From NCBI GenBank assembly GCA_964625865.1, contig CAZVEV010000297.1, positions 1 through 7,506 on the forward strand: 7,506 nt of DNA, in the 5' to 3' direction. The stretch comes from CAZVEV01 sp964625865 (GTDB taxonomy: Bacteria > Planctomycetota > Phycisphaerae > SM23-33). Every line of letters begins with the position of its first letter. Position 1 is the stretch's first letter. The notes under the pieces were generated by a model. That model did not search any database. It was not told the origin of the DNA and saw only the letters and a program-made list of their open reading frames with translations. Positions 1 through 6,200 of the stretch are shown here, piece after piece. A program made the position numbers and the translations under genes.

Positions 1-218
1 AAAGTGTAAAGGATGTTCATGGACCAGACTGTAAACCATGTACCGGCTTGAAAGCTCGTGAAACCCGCCTCTCAGGTGGCTGGCCCCACGTTGCGCGATC
101 AGAGGGCCTCTGCCGTCAAGGGGGAGGATTGGCCTTGCATGCGAATGGGAGATACTGGCATGATGCGTGGCCGAGGGGTTGGCGATTCGGCTGGGCGAGG
201 GTGGCGAGGACACTACGG
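1..218 (+). other. Leader upstream of the sulfatase gene, no gene seen
   Basis: No credible coding region is visible. The sulfatase frame stays open back to an ATG at 48, but residues read from there look random and would bury the Tat signal about 57 residues inside the protein. A near-palindrome, cagagg-g-cctctg, lies at 100-112 and could be an operator or chance. Weak sigma-70-like pairs exist, such as TTGGCC (129-134) with GATACT (151-156) at 16-base spacing, but neither box is close enough to consensus to call a promoter. Bases 1-47 could be the tail of an upstream intergenic region. Confidence 0.5.
206..210 (+). promoter_or_regulatory. Shine-Dalgarno site for the sulfatase
   Basis: GAGGA lies 8 bases before the ATG at 219. 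It supports that start over the upstream ATG at 48. A second in-frame ATG at 225 would be 14 bases away, which is too far. Confidence 0.6.
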
Positions 219-1832
219 ATGAAGATGATTTCACGACGAGGCTTTCTGCGGGCGGCGGGGGTTGGCGCGGTGGGGGTGGTCGCTGCGCGGCTTGCGGGGG
301 CGGAGGTGTCGGGGGCGGCCCGGCGGCCTAACGTGCTGTTTGTTTCGGTCGATGACTGGAACGACTGGGTGGGGTGTCATGGGGGCAATCAGGCGAAGAC
401 GCCGAACCTGGATCGCCTGGCGCGGCGCGGAGTGACGTTTCGCAACGCGCACACCAACGCGGTGTACTGCGCCCCCTCGCGGACGAGCCTGATGACCGGA
501 CGCCAGCCGTTTACCACCGGCTGCTACCACGACGAGCCGCACTTCGCCAAGCAGAACCATCCCGAACTGATCGACCTGCCGCACTGGTTCCGGCGTCACG
601 GGTATCACGTGGCCGGCGGGGGCAAGATCTACCACCACATGCCCGGCTACATCGACATGCGGGGGTGGCACGAGTATTTCCACTGGAACCCGGCCTGCAA
701 GAAGAAGGGGTGGGGTCTCGCCTCGTGGGAGGCTCCCGCGCCGCTGCCGCCCCGCGTGCCGTACAGCCCCGTGGTTCGGCACATCACGGGCGTCAAGCCG
801 GTCGAGACGGCCACCGCCGCCGAGCGCCCCAAGGTGGACTCCCACATGGAATGGGGCCCGCTGGCTGACGCGGACGAGCCGAAGATGGCCGACACGATCT
901 GCACCGACTGGGCGTGCGCGTTCCTTCGCAAGCCGCAGGCAAAGCCATTCTTCCTGGGCTTCGGCCTCTATGCCCCGCACAAGCCCAACTACGCCCCGCA
1001 GAAGTATTTCGACCTGTATCCGCTGGCGGACGTCAAGGCGCCCAAGCCGCTGGCGGGCGACCTGGACGACCTGCCGACGGGGGCGAGAAAGCGGGCCCTG
1101 GCGCGCAAGAAGCGGGTCCACGACCACGTGGTGGCCGTCAAGGCCCGCAAGCAGGCCGTCCGGGGCTATCTCGCGGCCCTGTCTTACGCCGACGCCATGG
1201 TCGGCCGCGTGCTCGACGCCCTGGCTGCCGGGCCCCACGCTGAGAACACCCTCGTCGTCCTCTGGAGCGACAACGGGTATCACCTCGGCGAGAAGTTCGC
1301 CTGGGCCAAGCACACGCTGTGGGAACGCACCTCCAGCGTGCCGTTTGTCTGGGCGGGGCCCGGCGTGGCGAAAGGCGCCGTCGTCGATACCACCGTCAGC
1401 CTGCCCGACACGTATCCGACGCTGGTCGAACTGGCCGGCCTGCCCGCCAACAAGGACGCCGAGGGCGTCTCGCTGGCATCCGTCCTGCGCGATCCGAAGA
1501 CCGCGAAGGACCGCACGGTCGTCCAGACCCGCGATCGGAAAGACTTCAGCCTGATCAACCAGCGGTGGCGCTACATCCACTACGCCTCGGGCGAGGAAGA
1601 GTTGTACGACCTGACGACCGACCCGGCCGAGCATCACAACCTGGCCGCCAAGCCCGCCAGCGCCGCCGTGCTGGCCGAGTTCCGCAAGCAGCACCCCAAG
1701 ACGTTCGCTCCCCAGGGCATGGGCATCAAGGCGGGCAACCTGCGTCCACGGTTCTCCGGCGAGACGTTCGAATGGCGTCCCTGGACCCGCCCGAAAAAGC
1801 GCAAGAAGCCCGGCGCGAAGACGGAACACTGA
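219..1832 (+). CDS. Tat-exported Cys-type sulfatase, iduronate-2-sulfatase-like
   Basis: This 537-residue protein probably hydrolyses sulfate esters, likely on sulfated polysaccharides, after export to the periplasm. The start at 219 places a twin-arginine signal at the N-terminus (SRRGFLRAAG, residues 5-14), followed by an Ala/Val/Gly-rich hydrophobic stretch to about residue 28. The alkaline-phosphatase-superfamily core follows: NVLFVSVDD with metal ligands D45 and D46; the sulfatase signature CAPSR at 84-88, where C84 would become formylglycine; APHKP at 252-256; metal ligands D351 and N352 in SDNGYHLGEK; and K364-H365 before TLWE. DNGxHLGEK with KHTLWE is typical of the iduronate-2-sulfatase-like group (S1_7 in SulfAtlas, from memory). 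The C-terminal subdomain includes ELYDLTTDPAEHHNL (461-475) and ends in a basic tail (KKRKK). Length is normal and all key residues are present. It needs a formylglycine-generating enzyme encoded elsewhere. The natural substrate cannot be read from the sequence; no polysaccharide lyase or glycosidase is adjacent. Confidence 0.93.
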   Translation: MKMISRRGFLRAAGVGAVGVVAARLAGAEVSGAARRPNVLFVSVDDWNDWVGCHGGNQAKTPNLDRLARRGVTFRNAHTNAVYCAPSRTSLMTGRQPFTTGCYHDEPHFAKQNHPELIDLPHWFRRHGYHVAGGGKIYHHMPGYIDMRGWHEYFHWNPACKKKGWGLASWEAPAPLPPRVPYSPVVRHITGVKPVETATAAERPKVDSHMEWGPLADADEPKMADTICTDWACAFLRKPQAKPFFLGFGLYAPHKPNYAPQKYFDLYPLADVKAPKPLAGDLDDLPTGARKRALARKKRVHDHVVAVKARKQAVRGYLAALSYADAMVGRVLDALAAGPHAENTLVVLWSDNGYHLGEKFAWAKHTLWERTSSVPFVWAGPGVAKGAVVDTTVSLPDTYPTLVELAGLPANKDAEGVSLASVLRDPKTAKDRTVVQTRDRKDFSLINQRWRYIHYASGEEELYDLTTDPAEHHNLAAKPASAAVLAEFRKQHPKTFAPQGMGIKAGNLRPRFSGETFEWRPWTRPKKRKKPGAKTEH

Positions 1833-1840
1833 GTGCGGAT

Positions 1841-1890
1841 CGCCGCTACCGGGCAAATCGTTCGGCCACGGCCTTGTGCCGGAAGCGGCG
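1841..1890 (+). other. Stem-loop just after the sulfatase stop
   Basis: Arms cgccgct (1841-1847) and agcggcg (1884-1890) pair perfectly. After a single A-A mismatch, ccgg (1849-1852) pairs with ccgg (1879-1882). The structure begins 9 bases after the stop codon and could stabilise or end the sulfatase transcript. No T-run follows, so it is not a classical intrinsic terminator. Its right arm overlaps the proposed -35 box of the next gene. Confidence 0.4.
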
Positions 1891-1902
1891 ACGTCCTATA
1901 GT
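1874..1902 (+). promoter_or_regulatory. Candidate sigma-70 promoter for the 787-residue protein
   Basis: TTGTGC (1874-1879, three of six consensus bases) and TATAGT (1897-1902, five of six) are separated by exactly 17 bases. Transcription would begin near 1909 and leave a 5' untranslated region of about 75 bases before the ATG at 1983. In such GC-rich DNA a good -10 box at the right spacing is informative, but the -35 box is weak. Read-through from the sulfatase gene is also possible. Confidence 0.4.
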
Positions 1903-1970
1903 TCAGGTCGGTGGCTGGGCTCGGACGTGGGATGCCCAGTTGGAGTCACGATTCATCGCAGATTGCCGTT

Positions 1971-1976
1971 GAGGGA
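1971..1976 (+). promoter_or_regulatory. Shine-Dalgarno site fixing the start at 1983
   Basis: GAGGGA ends 6 bases before the ATG at 1983. The frame stays open to an ATG at 1911, but that one has no comparable site and lies almost on the proposed transcription start. Confidence 0.6.
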
Positions 1977-1982
1977 CGTACG

Positions 1983-4346
1983 ATGGCGTTGAAGTATCCT
2001 TATTACGGAACCATGCTGATCCGGGCGACGCAGGATCTTCACGCGCTGGCGCTGCATGAGATCTACGACAACCTGCACTACGTCCAGTTGGACCTGCCCG
2101 GCGTGGCCGAGCCGGTGACCGGGACGGTCATGGGCAACGGCGGGGGGGCCTACGGGCTGAACCTCTTCTGTGGTCCGGGCGGGTTCGACCAGTACCGCCA
2201 GATCTGCAAATCTCCCGACGGGTACCGCCAGATCAGGCGACAACTCCATCTGATGGGCTATGAGATGCTCCCGGCCGGTGAGATCGAGATCGAGGGGCGC
2301 AAGTGGCTCAAGAAGGCCAACTGCCGCCTTCGGCGCGGGCAACTCTATCCGGACTTCCTGATCATCGAGCCGGGCAAGCGCCCGCGCCAGCCCGACGACC
2401 GCGACGTCCGCATGCTGCTCTACGCGGTCCGCGGCGTCATTCAGTGCGTCAAGGACGGCAGTTTTGCCCCCAGCCACGTTGACTTGAGCGGCGAGCACTT
2501 CACGCTCCAGGTCGGCGGCGAGGTCGATCAGCCGACCGTGTCGGTTCGGTACGTCCCTGTCGGCGGGTCCGGTGACGCGGACGTTCCGTCCCCGCCGCGC
2601 GACGGACAGGTCGCCCGCGGCTCGACGTTCGGGTTGGCCGCCCTGCCCAGGCTGCCGGCCGTCTGGATGGTGGGCGTGATCCTCTCTCCGGTCATCGGCG
2701 AGGAGCCGGAGGAGTCCGCCCAGGGCGTGATGCTGGTGATCGTCGACGTCGAGACCGGGCCGGTCGGTATCGTCCCGGTCGACACCAGCGACGCCGAGGC
2801 GATCTGGGAAGCGCTGGTCGGCGTCTTCCGCGGCGAAGGCGGCCTTCCCGAGGCGTTCGAGGACAGCACGCCCCCCGCCCCCGGACTGCCTCAGTCGCTG
2901 CGGATCATGGATGAGGACCTTTACAACCTCGCCCGTGAAGCGCTGGCGCCGCTGAACGTCTCGTGTACGCTCGAGGACGACGATTCCAGCTTCCGGACGA
3001 TGCTGGACACGCTGGAAGGCGTTCTGTTCGGCCTGGACGACCCGGACGCCGAAGAGGCAGCCGAACGATGGCTGGACACCGAGCCCGCCGCCGACGACCT
3101 GGCCGCCTGGAAGGAGATTGACCGCCTGATCAGGCTGCGAACGGACGCGGATGCCGAGTTCGATGAGTGGTTCGACAGTTCTCGAGCGCGGAATCGCTAC
3201 TTTGGCACCGATGCCGATGTGGAGTATCTCCTCGAGGAATATCAGGACATGCTGTCCGTCGACGCCTACTGCGAGTGGCTGGTGACGAGTTATCGCCCCA
3301 CACGGAAGAGCAAGACGCTGGCCGAGAAGTGGCGGGAGGAACCCGGTGTTCCGCCGGCGGTGCGCGCCCTTCTGGCCGCCCGCGCCGAGACGCCGCCGAG
3401 CTTCTATCGCGTCGCCCAAGTGGACATCGACGGCGGAACGGTCGTGTTTCACGATGTGCTCGGCGGGCCGGACCGCACGGTCTCCGATGCGGCGCTGGCC
3501 GCTTGCGCCGAGCCCGGCTTCGTCCTCCCGGCACGCATCATCTCCGCCGGGGACTTCCACTTCCTCGCCCCGGCGGGACCGATCATTGCGGACATCTACT
3601 TCACCGACGTCATGGAGTTCCTCGCGGCGCAGCAGGTCGAACTGACCCCCGAGGCCCTGAACGCTTCGGCCCACGTGCTCGGATGGCTGTGGGACTGGTA
3701 CGATCGGGAACTTGCCGATGCCCCGGCCCCGGCCTTGTGCAACACCGACGGGGACCCGGTGATCCTCCACACCGCGACGTTCGCGGTAGCCGACCTCGCC
3801 GCCCTGCGACGGGCCCTTGAGGACCACCCGTTCGTCGATTGGGACGAGAACGAAGACTGCTTCATCTGGTTCCGTGAGGGCGTCGTCCAGCCCATGGCGG
3901 GCAATGTAACGCTTCTCGGCCGCCTGCGATTGGAGGGCGATGAACTGCTCGTTGCAACCAATTCCGAGAAGCGACACACGGTGTCGCGGAAATGGCTGGA
4001 GAGAATCCCCGGCGTGACGTTCGAGGGCGTCATGGTTGACGAGATGCCCTGTCCGGGAGGTCCGTCGGGCGGACGCCGGAATCACATCGAACAGGACATC
4101 CCTGTCGAGTCGCCCGACGAGGTCCCCCAGGCGGTCAGGGACATGCTGATGGGGCATTACATCGCCTGGCCGGACAAGCCCCTGCCCATATTCGGCGGCA
4201 AGACGCCGCGCCAGGCCGCCCGGGACCCGGCCCTCCGCGACAAGGTCGCCGCCGCGGTCCGCTCGATCCCCGACCCGCCCGGCCCCGACGGCCAGACCTT
4301 CCCCGCCCCGCGCGAGATGCTCTTGAAGGAACTCGGTCTGGCGTGA
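1983..4346 (+). CDS. Large multidomain protein, DUF7309/DUF6930-like with ParS-like tail
   Basis: The function of this 787-residue, acidic, probably cytoplasmic protein is not known. No signal peptide or membrane segment is visible. Residues 15-165 resemble the DUF7309 pattern, with VMGNGGGAYGLNLFCGPGGF (49-68) as the core. Residues 225-350 resemble DUF6930: VWMVGVIL, then VMLVIVDVETG, then LRIMDEDLYNLAREAL. Residues 355-465 are helical and acidic. Residues 473-545 form a probable beta-rich domain containing VVFHDVLGG and VLPARII. Residues 560-690 include WLWDWYDRE, CNTDGDPV and GRLRLEGDELLVATNSEKR. I recall this arrangement from SEC-C-associated proteins, but the zinc-binding SEC-C cysteine motif itself is absent. 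Near the end, YIAWPDKPLPIFGGKTPRQA (726-745) followed by ARDPALR resembles the C-terminal DUF2384 (MbcA/ParS) motif, and the protein finishes KELGLA, as such proteins often do. Domain names are from memory. It stands alone as the last forward gene, with no toxin gene beside it. The ATG at 1983 was chosen for its ribosome-binding site. Confidence 0.85.
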   Translation: MALKYPYYGTMLIRATQDLHALALHEIYDNLHYVQLDLPGVAEPVTGTVMGNGGGAYGLNLFCGPGGFDQYRQICKSPDGYRQIRRQLHLMGYEMLPAGEIEIEGRKWLKKANCRLRRGQLYPDFLIIEPGKRPRQPDDRDVRMLLYAVRGVIQCVKDGSFAPSHVDLSGEHFTLQVGGEVDQPTVSVRYVPVGGSGDADVPSPPRDGQVARGSTFGLAALPRLPAVWMVGVILSPVIGEEPEESAQGVMLVIVDVETGPVGIVPVDTSDAEAIWEALVGVFRGEGGLPEAFEDSTPPAPGLPQSLRIMDEDLYNLAREALAPLNVSCTLEDDDSSFRTMLDTLEGVLFGLDDPDAEEAAERWLDTEPAADDLAAWKEIDRLIRLRTDADAEFDEWFDSSRARNRYFGTDADVEYLLEEYQDMLSVDAYCEWLVTSYRPTRKSKTLAEKWREEPGVPPAVRALLAARAETPPSFYRVAQVDIDGGTVVFHDVLGGPDRTVSDAALAACAEPGFVLPARIISAGDFHFLAPAGPIIADIYFTDVMEFLAAQQVELTPEALNASAHVLGWLWDWYDRELADAPAPALCNTDGDPVILHTATFAVADLAALRRALEDHPFVDWDENEDCFIWFREGVVQPMAGNVTLLGRLRLEGDELLVATNSEKRHTVSRKWLERIPGVTFEGVMVDEMPCPGGPSGGRRNHIEQDIPVESPDEVPQAVRDMLMGHYIAWPDKPLPIFGGKTPRQAARDPALRDKVAAAVRSIPDPPGPDGQTFPAPREMLLKELGLA

Positions 4347-4359
4347 CGCGCGGTCTGAC

Positions 4360-4440
4360 GTGGCACGGGCATCCTGCCCGTGATTCGTGGCTATGATTGC
4401 CATGGTACAGAGCAATCATGGCCGAGACGGCCATGGCACG
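4360..4440. repeat. HGQDARAT-type palindromic repeat cluster, three hairpins
   Basis: Three hairpins are packed into about 80 bases. The first is cacgggca-tcc-tgcccgtg (4364-4382). The second has 8-bp arms atgattgc (4393-4400) and gcaatcat (4412-4419). The third is catggcc-gagac-ggccatg (4417-4435) and shares three bases with the second. TGGCACG occurs in the same orientation at both ends (4361-4367 and 4434-4440). On the reverse strand the first hairpin reads in frame as HGQDARAT, a peptide string I recall appearing in many spurious predicted proteins of planctomycetes and verrucomicrobia because of a dispersed REP-like element. It begins 13 bases after the preceding stop codon. Membership of a genome-wide family is from memory and not testable here. 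Confidence 0.75.
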
Positions 4441-4525
4441 TGCGGGAGCATATGATGCCGAGTGTGATTGGCAGGTGCGCTCACGAGTGGAAGAAGGAGG
4501 TCTCCGCAACTCAGCGCACACTGGG

Positions 4526-4565
4526 GCTGGCCACTTCAGTGGCCAGCACGGGACCGAAGGTCCCG
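4526..4565. repeat. Two abutting hairpins
   Basis: Arms gctggccact (4526-4535) and agtggccagc (4538-4547) form a perfect 10-bp stem around a two-base spacer. One base later cgggacc (4549-4555) and ggtcccg (4559-4565) form a perfect 7-bp stem with loop gaa. The paired arrangement looks like another dispersed palindromic element rather than a terminator, as no T-run follows on either strand. Confidence 0.65.
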
Positions 4566-4609
4566 AACACTCCAATGGAGAATCAGTCGGATTCTGAATG
4601 GAACTTGTG

Positions 4610-4629
4610 CGTCTATTCTTGAATAGACG
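4610..4629. repeat. 9-bp hairpin next to the long palindrome
   Basis: Arms cgtctattc (4610-4618) and gaatagacg (4621-4629) pair perfectly around tt. Only four bases separate it from the 38-base palindrome. It is AT-richer than its surroundings and may be part of the same element. Confidence 0.6.
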
Positions 4630-4633
4630 AAAG

Positions 4634-4671
4634 CCCCTCCCGATCCCGATGTACATCGGGATCGGGAGGGG
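4634..4671. terminator. 38-base perfect palindrome, likely bidirectional terminator
   Basis: All 19 positions on each side of the centre (4652/4653, within gatgtacatc) are complementary, and a single-base bulge lets gaaag-type flanks (4630-4633) pair with cttt (4673-4676). The arms are GC-rich (cccctcccgatcccgat and its complement). It lies between converging genes, where a two-way terminator is expected. The T-tract is weak on both strands: ctttggg follows on the forward strand and ctttcgtctattc on the reverse strand. Termination is therefore inferred from position and stem strength; it could equally be a mobile palindromic element. A run of nine G follows at 4677-4685. Confidence 0.55.
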
Positions 4672-4686
4672 GCTTTGGGGGGGGGC

Positions 4687-4715
4687 ACCGTCGTTTGACG
4701 GTTCCCTCTTTCTCC
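4687..4715 (+). terminator. Small hairpin with pyrimidine tract, weak terminator candidate
   Basis: Arms accgtc (4687-4692) and gacggt (4697-4702) pair around gttt, followed on the forward strand by the pyrimidine stretch tccctctttctcc. The stem is only 6 bp and the tract is C/T mixed rather than pure T. It could back up the large palindrome in ending forward transcription. Confidence 0.3.
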
Positions 4716-4792
4716 GCTCTGCACGAGTCTCAATCAGAATCCGTATCAGTCGGCGCACGAGGCGCATTCATTAATCACAATCGGGACAACGC

Positions 4793-4825
4793 GGCGGCCG
4801 GCAACTCCCCGTCTTGCCGGCCGCC
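4793..4825 (-). terminator. 12-bp GC-rich hairpin after the DUF58 gene
   Basis: Arms ggcggccggcaa (4793-4804) and ttgccggccgcc (4814-4825) pair perfectly around a 9-base loop. The hairpin lies 20 bases beyond the stop codon of the reverse-strand operon. The sequence beyond it on that strand (gcgttgtcccgattgtg) has scattered T but no clear run. It probably ends or protects the operon transcript. Confidence 0.55.
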
Positions 4826-4845
4826 TCATGCCGTCGCGAAAACCC

Positions 4846-5790
4846 CTACTTGTGCAGGCTCTTGCGGTGGGCCAGGTAGTGCGCCAACGCCACGTCGAAG
4901 TCGCGCTTGGTCGAGAGGGGCACGTAGTCGATGCTCATGTTCCCGCAGCCCAGCTCGATGCGCTTGACGAACTTGCGGACCTCGTCGAGGTACTGCGTCC
5001 TGACCGATCGCGGGTCCAGTTGCACGTGGTGCTTGTCAATCTCCAGGTCGCGGAACTGGCTCCAGTGGTCGAACGGGAAGTTCAGTTCTTCCTCGGCCAG
5101 CACGTGCAGAACCAGCACCTCGTGCTTGCGATGGCGGAAGTGGTGCAGGGCGTTGAGGATGTCCTCGGCGTCGTCGAGCAGGTCGGAGATCAGGACGATC
5201 AGCCCGCGGCGGTGGGCGCGTTCGGCGATGTCGTGCAGGATGGGCGCCAGGGCCGTCTCGCCGCCGGCTTCGGTGCCGTGCAGTTCCTCCAGGATCGCCC
5301 GCAGGTGCGTCACGCGGCTGCGCGGGGGGATGTAGCGGCGGATTTCCGTGTCGAACGTCACCAGGCCCACCGCGTCCTGCTGGTGGATCATCAGGTGCGC
5401 CAGCGAGGCCGCGACGTAGCGCCCGTAGGCGAACTTGCTCAGCGGCTTGCCGTTCCTGCTCGACGCCTCGTCGCCGGTGTACTTCATCGAGCCGGACCCG
5501 TCCAGCAGGATCGTCGCCCGCAGGTTGGTCTCCTCGATGTACTGCTTGATGTAGTACCTGTCCGACTTGCCGAACACCCGCCAGTCCAGGTCGCGAATGT
5601 TGTCGCCCGGGGTGTACTGGCGATGCTCGGCGAACTCGACGCTGAAGCCCTTGTACGGGCTCTGGTGGCGCCCGGCGACGAAGCCCTCGACCACGCCGCG
5701 AGCGATGAACTCCAGGCGATGGATCTTCGCCAGCGCGTCCGGGTCCAGCAGGTCCATGTACGCCGGTTGACTTCGGTGTTCTGCACTCAT
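4846..5790 (-). CDS. DUF58 family protein with intact MIDAS (VWA-like)
   Basis: This 314-residue soluble protein is a typical partner of MoxR ATPases. The DUF58 core lies at about residues 41-88: RHQSPYKGFSVEFAEHRQYT, then PGDNIRDLDWRVFGKSDRYY, then IKQYIEETN. It runs into a von Willebrand factor A-like fold with a complete metal-ion-dependent adhesion site: D97, S99 and S101 in LLDGSGSM, T179 in GGETAL, and D203 in ISDLLDD. Many DUF58 proteins begin with two membrane helices; none is seen here, so this is the short cytoplasmic type. The ATG at 5790 overlaps the stop of the preceding gene (ATGA) and has no clear ribosome-binding site, which points to translational coupling. The open frame extends to 6093, but that would overlap the membrane-protein gene. 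It is the last gene of the operon. By family knowledge it may bind a client or metal and be remodelled by MoxR; the client is unknown. Confidence 0.9.
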   Translation of the reverse strand: MSAEHRSQPAYMDLLDPDALAKIHRLEFIARGVVEGFVAGRHQSPYKGFSVEFAEHRQYTPGDNIRDLDWRVFGKSDRYYIKQYIEETNLRATILLDGSGSMKYTGDEASSRNGKPLSKFAYGRYVAASLAHLMIHQQDAVGLVTFDTEIRRYIPPRSRVTHLRAILEELHGTEAGGETALAPILHDIAERAHRRGLIVLISDLLDDAEDILNALHHFRHRKHEVLVLHVLAEEELNFPFDHWSQFRDLEIDKHHVQLDPRSVRTQYLDEVRKFVKRIELGCGNMSIDYVPLSTKRDFDVALAHYLAHRKSLHK

Positions 5791-6173
5791 AGGACGGTTA
5801 CCAGGACGGCTGACAGCACGAACAACGTCGGGTTCAGGACCATCGAGACGATCGTCACCAGCAGCAGCGAGACCCATCGCGGCGGGTAGGCCGGACTCGA
5901 CCGCAGCACCTGCCTTGCCGACCGCCCGGCCGACCGGGCCTGGAAGACGAAGACCGCAATCCCCGCCGCCGCCACCAGGCCGATGCCGCACCACATCACC
6001 GTCTGGTACTTGGCGTCGCCCGCATAGAGCGAGGCGTGCAGCAGGGCCCAGAGAGGCACATTCAGCAGGGCCAGCCCCACGATGCGTCCCCACGAGGGCA
6101 GGGGAGGTTCGGAGCAGGCAGTCAGGGCCCGCGGTATGGCCAGGCCAGGTCTGATGGGCGGTCGTCTGTTCAT
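5787..6173 (-). CDS. Small membrane protein between moxR and DUF58 genes
   Basis: I do not recognise this 128-residue protein. It has a Pro/Arg-rich N-terminal stretch (1-29) and three likely membrane helices: about 31-51 (IVGLALLNVPLWALLHASLY), 57-78 (TVMWCGIGLVAAAGIAVFVF) and 100-127 (WVSLLLVTIVSMVLNPTLFV). A basic loop (79-99, ARSAGRSARQVLRSS) lies between the last two and should be cytoplasmic by the positive-inside rule. It starts 27 bases after the moxR stop and its stop overlaps the DUF58 start by four bases, so it is cotranscribed and probably coupled with DUF58. The ribosome-binding site is weak. Its neighbours are both soluble, so it may anchor the MoxR/DUF58 pair to the membrane; this is inference. 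Coding status rests on operon fit, the ATGA overlap and a coherent hydrophobic pattern. Confidence 0.75.
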   Translation of the reverse strand: MNRRPPIRPGLAIPRALTACSEPPLPSWGRIVGLALLNVPLWALLHASLYAGDAKYQTVMWCGIGLVAAAGIAVFVFQARSAGRSARQVLRSSPAYPPRWVSLLLVTIVSMVLNPTLFVLSAVLVTVL

Positions 6174-6200
6174 GGCGTTCGTTTCGCCGGATGATTGCAG

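Larger units (their letters stand above)
4347..4845. other. Palindrome-rich gap between convergent genes
   Basis: This 499-base stretch lies between two converging transcription units and has no supportable gene. Short open frames here (for example 4380-4622) only translate the repeats. Individual inverted repeats are listed separately. The less structured remainder is 4441-4525, 4566-4609 and 4703-4792. A Shine-Dalgarno-like aaggagg at 4494-4500 has no start codon at a suitable distance after it. Confidence 0.75.

Noticed and set aside
48..218. N-terminal extension of the sulfatase to the ATG at 48
   Set aside because: It would place the Tat signal well inside the protein, and the ATG at 219 has its own ribosome-binding site.
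231..1856. 541-codon open frame opposite the sulfatase
   Set aside because: The forward frame carries an unmistakable sulfatase with all active-site residues; the reverse frame resembles no family.
1953..4415. 820-codon open frame on the reverse strand opposite the 787-residue gene
   Set aside because: It is a GC-rich shadow frame: its translation lacks domain-like patterns and is rich in Arg, Gly, Asp and Val, whereas the forward frame has a ribosome-binding site and recognisable domains. Its N-terminus translates the HGQDARAT repeat.
4494..4500. Strong Shine-Dalgarno-like aaggagg in the gap
   Set aside because: No ATG, GTG or TTG with a sustained open frame follows at a workable distance.
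4360..4565. Possible CRISPR array from the repeated hairpins
   Set aside because: The hairpins differ from each other, there are no regular unique spacers and no cas gene is present.
4380..4622. 80-codon forward frame in the gap
   Set aside because: It runs through the palindromic repeats, has no ribosome-binding site and shows no protein-like pattern.
4703..4792. Possible small RNA or tRNA in the less structured part of the gap
   Set aside because: No cloverleaf, CCA end or T-loop motif is seen, and no promoter of its own is evident.
4828..5889. 353-codon forward frame over the DUF58 gene
   Set aside because: It is antisense to a clear DUF58 protein with a complete MIDAS site and fits no operon.
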